Counted from the first letter of the stretch, positions 23,109 to 36,125 are shown. The stretch: DNA of 64,000 nucleotides from Magicicada septendecula (GCA_034769895.1 CM068375.1:253497542-253561541), one strand, 5' to 3'. The notes: a model not told the origin generated them from the sequence alone. Made by a program: numbers and translations.

Positions 23109-24441
23109 TTACATGGTGTAAGTGGCAAAGTCCACTGGAAAATATATTTGTGCTAACTGGCGCTCAGAAGCACCTGTTGTACATGGGCAAGGTAGTTTCT
23201 TTACATCACTTTCAAAAATATCTGAAACATCATGCTCATCTGGCAAAAACTTGTTTGAGTTAACCATTTTTTTGTAAAACTTAACCTGATATCCATCACT
23301 AACAATATTTAAAACTTCACCACTTCAGCAACATAATGCTTTTTGTTTTTTTTCCCTGCTAATTCAACCAAGACAAAATCCCCTATTGACACCTCTGAAG
23401 CAGTAGCTTCTTCCTTTTCATCATCACTTCTATGCAATTCAAAAAGAGTTTCAGCAAATTCACTTCCATCACTTGAATCTTGTAAGATCAACTCTTCATC
23501 CAAGTCTTCTTTAGAACTACATGTAAGCCTGCACTTTTTTGTCTTTGGATAAGATACTTTTGGTTTAACACGGTTTTGTTTTTTCTTTTCAACATCTTCT
23601 TTCTCTGGAGTGTCTGTTAATATTCTGGTCCTTCCTTTTTGCCTTCCTCCTCGGCTTTTTCTTGGAAGAGCTTTGGGATAAGGTCGAACCATTTCAGGAG
23701 ACACTGCTGCGTATGATTTTTCCTGGACAAAACTAACAGATGCCCTAGGCTCATCACTATTATGGTTGAAAGGCAAATCAGTGGAACATGAAGGTCTGTT
23801 ATCTATATTGTTAACATTTTGACCTCCATTGGATGCATCATATGGTCGATCAGTAACATAAGATGTCAAGAACTCATTGTCACAAAATATGTTTTCATTT
23901 AATGGGCATATTCCTGTTACTGTAAACCCTTTAACAATGTTTTCAATTATGAAAGCTTTGCCATAGGCCTTTCCTACAATTTCAGCAACATCATAAATTC
24001 CCATAGGCTTTCCCGGATTTGAAAGCATCCATTCTGATGCAGCTTGATTGTAAAACGCTTTATATGGCCCAAAAACTGTTCTGCTAATGGCTGTAACTTG
24101 TGTGATGTGTGTGGTGGAAGCGTTAGGAGAATGATGCCATTGTTTTTTGCTAACGTTATAGCTGGTATAGAAATATGAGTATCATGGTTATCAATAATCA
24201 ATAACACTTTCTCATTAATTGTAGGTTTTACATATTTTATAAAATGATTTAAATACTCAACAAACAGATCTTCGTTAGACCAGCCAGGTGGATTAGCACC
24301 TCCTATTGATCCAGGTGGGGTCCCTTTCAACATGTGATTTTTGAAATGAACGCGAGGGAATATCAACATTGGTGGTACATGATTACCTACCGCATTTATA
24401 GCAGCTATCATGGTTACATTAATCCCTCGTTCACCTTATGT
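23109..24441 (-). pseudogene. Pogo-like transposase, C-terminal half (DDE_1 type)
   Basis: Sense translation gives the middle of a pogo/jerky-type DDE_1 transposase: NVTMIAAINAVGNHVPPM, then FVEYLNHFIKY, then LLIIDNHDTH with the second catalytic Asp, then HTSHKLQPL. Just after HTSHKLQPL, where family members carry the third catalytic Asp, a one-base frameshift removes that residue. The other frame resumes with SEWMLSNPGKPMGIYDVAEI and runs to KSRGGRQKGR and the usual C-terminal motif VGDFVLVELAGKK. A further frameshift near 23330 leads to the stop at 23111-23109. The 5' half lies at 36276-36912, beyond element A. The protein would cut and paste the element; this copy is dead. Confidence 0.85.
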
Positions 24442-25653
24442 TGTTAACGTACACACTTATACACACATTTATTTGTATATATTTATGTACTGATATAAAG
24501 TAAACACATGTACTTACCATGTCACTGTATGTATGAGCACGTGGTTCATTTCCAATGTAAATTTCTCTTTGGAGGGTTCACTCTCGGCGAGATTCAGACA
24601 CAAAGAGGTAATCGAAATAACAACACTGGTTATCATTTGAATGTAATCACTTGCTTTTTAATTGCCAGAATTAAAATATATATATTGAATAATAACCCAA
24701 AATGGCGTCACATACAAATATCAAAAACAAAATGGCGTCTACATTTTCTTAAGCCCTATCTAGTCATTGTTAATTTATATTATGGTGAATCTTGTTCATA
24801 TTTTAAATTTACTCCTGGCTGCAGCTCTAATAACATGTAATTAATTATATTCTTGTATGTTCCACAAACCAATGCCCTATTTAGTAATTATCATGGCCAT
24901 GCGTTTGCTCCCTCATATGCTCACTCACACACACTATCACAAATACATTTTTATCAGATTTATCTTTTTATTGAGCTCATTTAAATATGAAAAATAGGAT
25001 AATTGTTTCGACTTCTCTGTAAGTAGACTCGGATGGCTCCCTCGCTGGTGTTAGATGTTGCGCATTTGGATGGCAGGTGGTCGCCTCATGTTTCTTGTCT
25101 ATTTGTTTGGTTTGCACTGATTTTACATCTGATATTTAACTATTAACTGTTATTTGAGTCTTTTAAAACTCCACTGTTACATTTTTAATGATGAATAATA
25201 ATTTTCTTAAAACTTCTGTTGAAAACTAAGTCAACAGCAATACATCGCTGCTGACCCTTTGGTGTGCTGTGCGGAACTGAGAACGAGTAATATGCAAATT
25301 TTCGTATGTATTAGTGCATTTGACGTCACCGTCTTTTGTTTGCTCGGCCAACGCCTCGTTTCATACGCTGTTGTTCCTGCGTCATTGTCTTTTATTTATG
25401 ACGACACAGCTTTGTGAACCAATCACAATTATTATTAAGAGTTCGTCATCACATACACCGCCATCATCTCTGCTTGCTTTTGCTCGTCCACCGGTGACCT
25501 TGGCATTATGCTCCTCTCACTGAATATGCGTTGTTCGTTCTTACAGAGGGACAATGGACCTAACCATACTTTATTCAACTGTGATACAATAAAACATTAT
25601 AAAACATCCTCAAATCCCATAATTAAGGTAACGGGCCTTTATGTACTGTTACA
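24442..25653 (-). repeat. Element A LTR (sense 3' LTR)
   Basis: 1212 bp, TGTTAACG to CTGTTACA. Followed by AACCCCCTCAATG, the polypurine tract on the minus strand. It closely matches the split right LTR; the clearest difference is near 24570, where the right copy has extra bases. Confidence 0.9.
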
Positions 25654-27578
25654 AACCCCCTCAATGAAAGATTTTATGTCGAGACATAAAAACTTTCATT
25701 GACTCATTCATACGGTTCTAAAAGGATCAGACTAGATATGTCGCCACAACCCCCAGTAATGTTGATATATAAAAAATTATAATCACTTACCCTTGGTCCA
25801 ATGATGCTGATCGTACCTGTCTGACCTTACTGGACTTCTCAGGCGAGATCCCAACACCATAAGGCCATGAGGCACTTAACGTTCCTGCTCTGACGCACCG
25901 GCCAGCTCAGGACCGCGGTCACAACACCACAAAACTCTGAAACATGCGATACAAAATTTTAAAATAGTGGTCTAATATACTCCCATATCTACAACTGATA
26001 TCTTTCCTTTTAGATGCATTGGTTTGTGTCTGGGCATTGGTTTGTTCAATTAATTTTTTCAAAACAATTCAACATAGATTGATTTTTCACCAACACCAAA
26101 CTCAATCTCTTCCTTATAAGAGAAAAATATATATATATATTTTTATATATATATATATATTCCTACAACAACATAACACGTAAACAATTCTTTTAATATT
26201 CCCAACACACCATCACCTACTTATTTCTGAAAAATTCAACCTACAACTACTATGGCAGACATTATTCAAATTTTATTACTCAACTCTATAATTATTTTAT
26301 ATTTTTTTTTGCAATGACATCATACTATATGTTGTTGAACACCATTCGAACTTTGTATCTTTTTAATATTCAAGGTTTACTATCTTTTACCATTTGTTAC
26401 CGTCGTTACCCCTGAAGCGACCTCCTAACCACACACTCTATTACACCATCAACATAATAAAAACATCATAGAACATTGTACATTACACATTAAACATTGT
26501 TACATTTACATTAAACAATTTATATTTACATGACTTGTATCAAAAATTTATAACATTACTATCAACAATTCTCTATTAACTTTTAATATTTAACATTTGT
26601 TATAAGATTCTATACAACAGAATTTCAACTTTATCCTTACCTTTCTGTTACATCACCTTCCTGCTATGAATTTTCCTTTTCTAACCCTTTTATCCTTATT
26701 AGTTTGGGTGACTCTCTATTATTCATTATTCTCTATTTCTTATTTTGGCATTTGTCAATCTAACCTTACTACCCCTTTTTTACTACTAACAACCGCTTCT
26801 AACCATTAACATATTATGACACCAATATCTCTATAATAACCCCCTTCACTAATCCCATTTAAAACCTCTGGCACCGCTCGTCTTTTGTACTAGGATGTGT
26901 GTACCCGAACTCTAACCAACTCATTCCCTTATCGGTTCCTGACCCTTTCAGGTAACCCTTTCCGGCGCTAAACGGTCCCTTCCTGTCCCAACACCTTTCG
27001 TTGCAGACTCCCTACACCACTACCCTTACTACAAAATATCACCATCAACAAATATAATTACCATTCACATTACTCACCTCTCTACATATAATCACTAACC
27101 ACTGTGTCCCTAAAATATCTAACACCTCTTTATATATTATCAGTATCTCAACTTTTTATTCATCTAACTACCATTAACTCTACTTAACTAACTCCCATGC
27201 CTCTATTTATCACTATCCCCAAACTCTTTTACAACATTTCACCTAAATATACCACTAGAAAATTCATCACTTATCTACTAACAACAATACATCTCCATAT
27301 CCAAATATATTACCTGCTTCATCATTTACTACCCATTAGAATCTAAATCTTATAATTGTTTAAATTCCTTATCAAATATTTAAAATTCCACAGTACATAG
27401 TTTACACAAAAAATACATAAAATACACAACAGCAAAAATACACAAATACATTGACATCAATATACACAAAAATATACAATCCACATTATCATCTTATGAT
27501 TTACCAAAAATCAGTCATAAACAGTCCATCTTAAAACACTGTCCACATAATTAAATGTTCATAAACGCAATAAAATAA
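25654..27578 (-). mobile_element. Element A 3' non-coding region
   Basis: No coding sequence. Near the LTR it has the PPT-proximal hairpin and the block with GAGATCCCAACACC (about 25846). A TA-rich microsatellite lies at 26126-26160. From about 26630 on it aligns in patches with element B 32630-33760, best around 26864-26903 and 27016-27055. Confidence 0.65.
25663..25700 (-). other. Conserved PPT-proximal hairpin (element A)
   Basis: 38 nt with arms AATGAAAG/CTTTCATT and TTTTATGTC/GACATAAAA. Relative to units 1 and 2 the arms change in a paired way (GAGAG/CTCTC to GAAAG/CTTTC, GCC/GGC to GTC/GAC), as expected for a conserved structure. Confidence 0.8.
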
Positions 27579-28841
27579 TTAACCTCCATCGTCAAATAAT
27601 AATCTTATCTTACGTATACATAACTCATTTTTAATTAAGTACATTATATCATCTTTTGTAATATAATAACTATTTAAATTTATTTTGTCCATTATACCAT
27701 AGTAATACTCTGCAGGATTACTCCACATTACTATATCATAAAACTTGTCAACATTCGGTATGGTCCAGTCACCTTCTGTATAATTAGTCATAATTAGGTA
27801 ATTTGCCAAGTCATTATTTTCTTTATCTCCTACTCCTTCAGTTTCATTCCAAGGTAAGTACTTACTATATTTATTATATATCATCTCTCCTCCTAACCTT
27901 TCCATAAACTCTTCATAATCTCTACTTATCTTAAAAATCTCTACTTCTCTTTTTCTCTCACAATGCCTCTCACTTTTAAAACATCTCTCTCTATCACACC
28001 AAGCTACATTCTCTCTCTATATATTTGCATAGGGCACTACTATTTCATAAAAACACCCCCTGGCCTCACCAGGTACACTAACACAAAAAACTAAGGGATC
28101 ATTTGGAGACCACACGTCTCCCACATAAATTCTAGAGGAACCTTCATCCTCAAATAACAATTTCGGAGTCTTTACTCCAACTATACCACTGGGAAAATTT
28201 GCCCTCTGCTCACTATACTCACTTAAACTCTCCTTACCCCCACTTTCACTCTCATCTACAACTGTCACCTCACCATTAACCTCTACTCTCATTAAAATCT
28301 CATTATTACTACCAACATCCACACTATTATCTCATATTACCATATTTTTATTTATTTTATCATAATTTCCACTACTACTTACCTTGTCTTTGTTTATATC
28401 TAATTTGTCTATTTCTCTACTCTTATTTTCTAACTCTATCTCATTAATTCTCTTGTCAACATCAAAATTTCGTTTGTGCATTTCATTTTTTAATTCTTCC
28501 AATTTCTCCTCTAATTGATTCAATTTTACGTTTTGCAAGTTATTTTGTTTCTTTAGTTCGTTTTCAAAACTGTCAAACTTTTCATTAAATTTAACGTTCT
28601 GCTGGTTAAATTTGTCATCGAATTTACTGTTCTGCTGGTTAAACTTTTCGTCAAATTTTTCATCAATCTGTTCTCTTAATACTTGAAATTGGTTATTTTG
28701 TGTTTTAATTAATATAAATAAATCTTCTAATGACACCTTATTATCGATTGCCCTAGGTGTTGAATTGGCACTTATTTCGTTTAATATAATTGATTCTGTA
28801 TTTGTGTTGTTCATTTCTATGCTTTCATTATTTTCTGCCAT
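27579..28841 (-). pseudogene. Element A coiled-coil plus unrecognised domain protein
   Basis: One minus frame of 421 codons, start ATG at 28841, with only two in-frame stops: TGA at 28334-28332 (codon 170) and TAG at 28019-28017 (codon 275). The N-terminal 160 residues hold a coiled coil with a short repeated unit (DEKFNQQNSKFDDKFNQQN). The rest is not a known Gag, protease, RT or integrase to me. It shares motifs with the element B frame: DPLVFC, RDYEEFMERL, KYLPWNETE and KIRLLFDD. The start is about 180 nt past the PBS. The N-part is probably Gag-derived; the role of the C-part is unknown. As read it is disabled by the two stops. Confidence 0.65.
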
Positions 28842-29021
28842 TTTGGTAAACTTTTCTTTTTTTTTTTAAATATTACAATAACTATTTGATTATACTTGTT
28901 TTTGATATGCTTTTGTCAATATAACCTACATAACCTCTTGTGTATTAGGTTACGAACTATTTCGTCACTCTCTTTGTCTCTGAATCTGGCTTATATTTTA
29001 TATAAAATAGTTTTATATAAA

Positions 29022-29039
29022 GTCCCTGTTCGGGCACCA
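29022..29039 (-). promoter_or_regulatory. Element A primer binding site (tRNA-Lys type)
   Basis: Minus strand TGGTGCCCGAACAGGGAC, two bases after the LTR. It differs by one base from the lysine-tRNA primer site of lentiviruses. Confidence 0.85.
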
Positions 29040-29041
29040 AT

Positions 29042-30108
29042 TGTTAACGTACACACTTATACACACATTTATTTGTGTATATTTATGTACTGATATAAAG
29101 TAAACACATGTACTTACCATGTCACTGTATGTATGAGCACGTGGTTCATTTCCAATATAAATTTCTCTTTAAGGGGCCAGGGTTCACTCTCGGCGAGATT
29201 CAGACACAAAGAGGTAATCGAAATAACAACACTGGTTATCATTTGAATATAATCACTTGCTTTTTAATTGCCAGAATTAAAATATATATATTGAATAATA
29301 ACCCAAAATGGCGTCACATACAAATATCAAAAACAAAATGGCGTCTACATTTTCTTAAGCCCTATCTAGTCATTGTTAATTTATATTATTGTGAATCTTG
29401 TTCATATTTTAAATTTACTCCTGGCTGCAGCTCTAATAACATGTAATTAATTATATTCTTGTATGTTCCACAAACCAATGCCCTATTTAGTAATTATCAT
29501 GGCCATGCGTTCGCTCCCTCATACGCTCACTCACACATACTATCACAAATACATTTTTATCAGATTTATCTTTTTATTGAGCTCATTTAAATATGAAAAA
29601 TAGGATAATTGTTTCGACTTCTCTGTAAGTAGACTCGGATGGCTCCCTCGCTGGTGTTAGATGTTGCGCATTTGGATGGCAGGTGGTCGCCTCATGTTTC
29701 TTGTCTATTTGTTTGGTTTGCACTGATTTTACATCTGATATTTAACTATTAACTGTTATTTGAGTCTTTTAAAACTCCACTGTTACATTTCTAATGATGA
29801 ATAATAATTTTCTTAAAACTTCTGTTGAAAACTAAGTCAACAGCGATACATCGCTGCTGACCCTTTGGTGTGCTGTGCGGAACTGAGAATGAGTAATATG
29901 CAAATTTTCGTATGTATTAGTGCATTTGACGTCACCGTCTTTTGTTTGCTCGGCCAACGCCTCGTTTCATACGCTGTTGTTCCTGCGTCATTGTCTTTTA
30001 TTTATGACGACACAGCTTTGTGAACCAATCACAATTATTATTAAGAGTTCGTCATCACATACACCGCCATCATCTCTGCTTGCTTTTGCTCATCCACCGG
30101 TGACCTTG
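29042..30108 (-). repeat. Element A right LTR, first part (split by element B)
   Basis: Copy of 24442-25504, interrupted after GACCTTG at 30108. The remaining 150 bp lie at 36126-36275. Confidence 0.9.
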
Positions 30109-31257
30109 TGTATAAATACAAACTTTTTTATACATTTAATTCACTTTATTGTACTTACCGTTATTCCTAAGGGTCCCCCCAGAGTTCTATAAGCGAGATC
30201 AGAAACAGTGTGAGGTTACGAAATAATTATTCTGACACATTTTGAATGAAGAGAATTTACCTTTTAATTTTATTTGTAAATCATTTAAATTTCAACAAAT
30301 TTTTACCATGCTTTTGTATATAAAATAACTTCGTAATAATTTCTTCTTTGTCTGGTGATTCGTTACATATTCAATCTTATTCTACTAGCTTACCTTAATC
30401 TATTTCATTCAGACTGCCGAGCCTGCAATTTCGCACACACACAGACACACATAATTATAAAACCCTTAACATTTTTAATAATGTCCCTCCCCCCGTCGGC
30501 AACGTGGTTTTCGGTTAGTCATTATTACTCCCCTTTTTAAACTTTTTGTTGTTAGTGTCCGAAAAAATCGATATACGTGTTCTCCGTTTTTTGTTCCGAC
30601 CGCGGTCACATGAGTCTCACTGTTATTTCACTTTTGAGATAAAAAAGACTGATAAAAATTTAGTATAGCGCACTTGGCGCTGTGTCGGCCGACACGATCA
30701 GAGATGAACTGGGCAATGTGCTTCGTTGAGTCGCGGGAAATGAGCAGTCACGGCCATCAGGTTTTAGGCGCCGTTCATGCTTAATTGTTGTGGGGTAACC
30801 ACTTTATGCATGGACTATAGCTGGTATATTCGCCACAGGTGTAGCCGATATTTGCATGTGCCACACTGATGTCACTAGTAGTAGGCTTGGTTTAACGACG
30901 TTTCCGGTAGCCAGTTGTTTAGAGCTACTAATTTTTCGTCCCAGCGCCATGTTTGCCTCGACTTTGGTGTTTTCCACAGCGTCACTCCAGAGCCCCGCCT
31001 TGAAACGTTACGTGCAGGCGTCGACACACAGATACAAAGTTCTTAGAATTTCGTGGAGGTGCGAATTCCTGGCTGCATTACTCAACAGCAAATTTCGTCT
31101 ATGCTTTGTTACACCACTGTTTCTCAACACGTGTTCTGTTATAATGAAATTGACGTTACACAATAATTTTACAAAATCCCGCACAATCACGAAATAAACA
31201 AAAATGTAAATACCCCATATTGTAAAAAATAAAAGGACCCAAAACTGACATGTTACA
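30109..31257 (-). repeat. Element B LTR (sense 3' LTR)
   Basis: TGTATAAATAC to ATGTTACA, followed by ATACCCCCTCGATG (polypurine tract on the minus strand). The ORFs inside recur in the second LTR and have no coding support. Confidence 0.9.
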
Positions 31258-33767
31258 ATACCCCCTCGATGAGAATTCTGCTGTCTACAACAGAAGAAAT
31301 CTCATCGATTAACCCCGAAGAGGACCGGTGAGGAACTGGTGCCAACAACCCCCTTGCTCTTAATCTACATGGGTACACGACCCTCCTGGCTCAGTGACTA
31401 TGGACTCATCTGAACGAGGTCACTGGACTTCTCCGTAAGAGATCCCAACACCGAGAAATCGAACAGACAAATACCATAGCGCACCTCACCTTCTAACATG
31501 CTACCCCCCAAAATCCTCAATCCCTGGCTTAAATTATGCCAGATCCTCCACCGATATGTTTCCCCTTGTATGCAAGCTGGGCTGCCTTTAGCAGATACTG
31601 GGCTCACACACACTCACATTACCTGCTGACATAACACATTGTAAAATTGAAAATTTAAAAAAATTCAAAATTCAAAAGAATAAACTCAAAAAATTCTCTT
31701 CCTGGTTTTTCTGTTTTCTACTTAAAATGCATTAATTTAAACCTTTCTCCTAATCTAAACACATCCTTAATCTAACATGTAATCACTTATAATCTAACAG
31801 TACAATGCCATACAATCAATCAAATAAAACAAACATGTTAAGTACACACATAATAAAATAATCATTACTCAAAAATAATCATTAACTGGCAGGCGAAAAA
31901 TCCAGATTGTTTTTTCTTTTTTTTTTTTTTCAAAAAATTAAAATTTCAAAAAATTTTCAATTTCAAAAAAAAATTTTAATTTATTTAAAGGTTTCCTTCA
32001 TATTTAGACATTATTTGAAAATTGGTTTAAATTGATTAAACAAACAAATAAAACTGACTTCCTACTATACAAGCTTAGTAGGTGTATGACCTCATCAGCT
32101 GATCGAAACTAGGTCAAGTCCAAAACCCTTGACCTACCTATGTTATGTACACCCTATCTGAAAATACATTCAACATCTGTAATAATTTAATGTGAAACAC
32201 AAACCAACAAAATAAAACATTTAAAATAAACAAAATATTAATATAAATAATAAGCAAATTGACATTTAAAATTATGTAAAATAAACAATTCTTAATTTTA
32301 CCTTATTTCCACATTTTATCAACATTCTGTCACTGGTTTAAAAAATAAAAATTTTATTATCTTTATTATTAATCTCTCTTTTTGTTAACAATCTTACTCT
32401 ACTTTACTGTGGGTGACTTAAATACATTAAATACTTAAATTTAATTTACCACTTGGCATTTATACCTTTATAACTAACATGGCGATTATTACATTAAAGT
32501 AACCCAATCACATTTAACCTTGGTAAAAATCTACATACCCTACAAATTATAAACATTACATTTTAATTTCAACTGAACTGTTATTTAATTAACCATCAAT
32601 TATTTATCATTTGATTCTATGCAATTCAAATTCTTATTAACCTTTCTGTTACATTATATTTCAGAGTACCTTTCTACTATGAATTTTCTATCTAACTCTT
32701 CACATTTCAATCATTGCTTAATCTGGGTGACCCCTGTATTCTCTATGCTTTCAACCGAATAGACATTTTAATAATTCTCCCTTTCTTGTTACTAACAACC
32801 ACTATTAACCATTTATGACACCAATCTCTCAATTATAAATACCTTTCACTAATTCCACTTACCTCTGGCACCGCTCATCGTTGTACTAGGATGTGTGTTC
32901 CCTACCTGGCTATACCCATACGAGCCAATGCCCCTCCAAAATATCGGCAAACACTCACTCAAACTACTCTATTCCCGCCACAACGCCGCACGCTGGTCTC
33001 TCGCCACTCCGCACGTTGCTCACATCTTACCACCTCACCCTTACTACAAAATATCATCAACAAATATGTTTAAATCTCATTCACATTACTCCTCTCTACA
33101 TATACTCACTACCACTGTGTCCCTAAATATCTAACACTATCTCTGTGTGTTCCCTGTATTTCAAAATTCTTATTCCCTTTAACTCCCATTAACTTTAATT
33201 CTACTTAACTCACCTGCCTTATTTCATTATCACCCAAAATCTGTTTTCCACATTTTACCTTGATATAACACTAGAAAATTCATCACTTCTCCCCTTATAA
33301 TAATATACCTCAATTTGAACACATTATCTGTTTAATCATCTACCAATCATTATAGAATCTCAATTTCATAAAATCATTTAACTTCATTCTCAAACTTTCT
33401 TTTATACGACCTTAATTAAGTAATTATTTTTCAATTATTTAATTCAATTATTTAACAGTTCACAATTATTTTCATCGCTTAATTAGTCTGTCAAATTTTA
33501 TAATTATTATTAATCTATACTGGTCAATTGCAAATTCAATTTAATTGATAATTAATGTTATCACTTTCTACTGTACATACACATTGTTTACATAACATAT
33601 AGTACACTATAATGTAGTACACAAATACACTTAACATAATGACATTAACACATAAAAGAATATACAGTCCAACTTATCACTTATCATTACCCACAAATCG
33701 TTCCATAAGACAATGCACTTCAAAACCATATTATTCATATAATTAAATGTTCATGAACAATAAACAA
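31258..33767 (-). mobile_element. Element B 3' non-coding region
   Basis: Holds the variant hairpin at 31267-31307, a conserved block near 31400-31455 (GAGATCCCAACACC), AT-rich sequence, and a segment from about 32630 that aligns with element A (ACCTCTGGCACCGCTC at 32861). No coding sequence was recognised. Confidence 0.65.
31267..31307 (-). other. Conserved PPT-proximal hairpin (element B, different sequence, same fold)
   Basis: Outer arms CGATGAGA/TCTCATCG and inner arms TTCTGCTGT/AACAGAA around a short loop. The inner half has no sequence similarity to the A/D form, yet length and pairing are retained. Confidence 0.75.
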
Positions 33768-34763
33768 CTACCCCATATCGTCAAATAATAGTCTAATCTT
33801 ATGACTATACCTGTCATTTACAATTACATACATAATCTCATGATTATAAACATAATGATTACCCGTCTTGTCATATTCTTCTACAATATGTTTGAATTAA
33901 TATGATTATTCCATATTATTCCCTCATATACCTGGTCACGCTCGAGTATGCTCCTGTCGCCGTTATTATATTCTGTTAAAATCAGGTGAGTTATATTATC
34001 ATCATTAACCTTATCTACTGTTATCTCCGTTTCACTGTATGGTAAGTACTCATTCTTATTATTACTTCTCTCTACGCATAACCTTTCCACGAATTCTTCA
34101 TAATTTCTCTTTACTTTAAATACCTCTATTTCTCTCTTTCTCTCTCTCAAAACATTTCTCACCATCATACCAAGCTACACACTCTCTCTCAAAATATGCA
34201 GGGGACATTAACTTATCATTACGGCACCACCTATGAAGTGCACAAAAAACCAAGGGAACTTTATCTGCAAACCTATACTTTTCCAAATACTCACGTGAAG
34301 CCATTTCTTCACCCCCCACTACAACATTACGGGAAAAATCTACCCCCTGCATTCCCTCTACCTGTAAATTCTTTCTACTCTCTTTCTCTGATTCATCACA
34401 CACAAACATCTTATTGACTTCTACTCTTTCTACAATTATGTTATCACTCTCAACATCTACACAATCATTTTCTAACACCATATTTTTATTTGTATTGCCA
34501 TTGTTATTACTTGTAAACCCATTATTTAAATTATCATTTCCACCCCTACTTACCCTGTCATCTTTGTTCGATTTTAATTTGCTTATTACTTTCTCATTTT
34601 CTAATTCTATTTCGCCTAGCCGCGTCTCTATATCACTCAATTTCTTATCATAAATACAGCCTTGTTCTTGAATTTCTTTTTTCAATTCATTCAAATCATT
34701 TTTCTGTTCACTAAACAATGCTTGCATCATTTTTATTATTTCATTATCTCGTACTTCCCCCAT
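33768..34763 (-). pseudogene. Element B homologue of the element A protein, frameshifted
   Basis: Starts at the ATG at 34763. The first 200 codons contain a short coiled coil (NDLNELKKEIQEQG, LSDIETRLGEIELENEK), then ESDNIIVERVEVN and VPLVFC. A frameshift at about 34120-34165 moves to the frame with NYEEFVERLC, EYLPYSETE and LILTEYNNGD. A second shift near 33890 moves to a third frame ending in HKIRLLFDDMG and TAG at 33770-33768. The order of motifs matches element A. It is shorter because the coiled coil is reduced. Function is unknown to me; two families keeping the same frame suggests it once mattered for the elements. Confidence 0.6.
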
Positions 34764-34952
34764 ATTTAAAATTTATTTTTATAACACTTTTTATATATAT
34801 AAAGAAACGACTATTATTGTAAAATCAAAATACCTAACACAACTGTATATCTTGCTAACACAAACATAACCTTATTTTTACGTATTATACATTTTTTCGA
34901 TACCCACACTGTTTCTGAAATCTGGCTTATTTATATAATTATTCTATATAAT

Positions 34953-34970
34953 GTCCCTGTTCGGGCGCCA
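34953..34970 (-). promoter_or_regulatory. Element B primer binding site (tRNA-Lys type)
   Basis: Minus strand TGGCGCCCGAACAGGGAC, two bases past the LTR, the standard lysine-tRNA primer complement. Confidence 0.9.
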
Positions 34971-34972
34971 TT

Positions 34973-36121
34973 TGTATAAATACAAACTTTTTTATACATT
35001 TAATTCACTTTATTGTACTTACCGTTATTCCTAAGGGTCCCCCCAGAGTTCTATAAGCGAGATCAGAAACAGTGTGAGGTTACGAAATAATTATTCTGAC
35101 ACATTTTGAATGAAGAGAATTTACCTTTTAATTTTATTTGTAAATCATTTAAATTTCAACAAATTTTTACCATGCTTTTGTATATAAAATAACTTCGTAA
35201 TAATTTCTTCTTTGTCTGGTGATTCGTTACATATTCAATCTTATTCTACTAGCTTACCTTAATCTGTTTCATTCAGACTGCCCAGCCTGCAATTTCACAC
35301 ACACACAGACACACATAATTATAAAACCCTTAACATTTTTAATAATGTCCCTCCCCCCGTCGGCAACGTGGTTTTCGGTTAGTCATTATTACTCCCCTTT
35401 TTAAACTTTTTGTTGTTAGTGTCCGAAAAAATCGATATACGTGTTCTCCGTTTTTTGTTCCGACCGCGGTCACATGAGTCTCACTGTTATTTCACTTTTG
35501 AGATAAAAAAGACTGATAAAAATTTAGTATAGCGCACTTGGCGCTGTGTCGGCCGACACGATCAGAGATGAACTGGGCAATGTGCTTCGTTGAGTCGCGG
35601 GAAATGAGCAGTCACGGCCATCAGGTTTTAGGCGCCGTTCATGCTTAATTGTTGTGGGGTAACCACTTTATGCATGGACTATAGCTGGTATATTCGCCAC
35701 AGGTGTAGCCGATATTTGCATGTGCCACACTGATGTCACTAGTAGTAGGCGTGGTTTAACGACGTTTCCGGTAGCCAGTTGTTTAGAGCTACTAATTTTT
35801 CGTCCCAGCGCCATGTTTGCCTCGACTTTGGTGTTTTCCACAGCGTCACTCCAGAGCCCCGCCTTGAAACGTTACGTGCGGGCGTCGACACACAGATACA
35901 AAGTTCTTAGAATTTCGTGGAGGTGCGAATTCCTGGCTGCATTACTCAACAGCAAATTTCGTCTATGCTTTGTTACACCACTGTTTCTCAACACGTGTTC
36001 TGTTATAATGAAATTGACGTTACACAATAATTTTACAAAATCCCGCACAAACACGAAATAAACAAAAATGTAAATACCCCATATTGTAAAAAATAAAAGG
36101 ACCCAAAATTGACATGTTACA
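34973..36121 (-). repeat. Element B LTR (sense 5' LTR)
   Basis: 1149 bp copy of 30109-31257 at about 99% identity by eye. Confidence 0.92.
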
Positions 36122-36125
36122 CTTG

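Larger units (their letters stand above)
30109..36121 (-). mobile_element. LTR element B, non-autonomous, inserted in the LTR of element A
   Basis: LTRs 30109-31257 and 34973-36121, both exactly 1149 bp and differing at about eight positions. Target duplication CTTG (30105-30108, 36122-36125); the left LTR of A has CTTG once at that point. A PBS for tRNA-Lys, a polypurine tract and one decayed frame are present; no pol. It is the innermost insertion of this nest. Confidence 0.9.

Noticed and set aside
24508..24840. 110-codon ORF in the LTR of element A (and at 29108)
   Set aside because: Same reason: LTR duplication, no domain, and an in-frame indel between copies in a low-information region.
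30355..31197. Repeated ORFs in the LTRs of element B (also at 35219-36061)
   Set aside because: Duplicated because the LTR is duplicated; several overlapping frames are equally open and none resembles a protein family.
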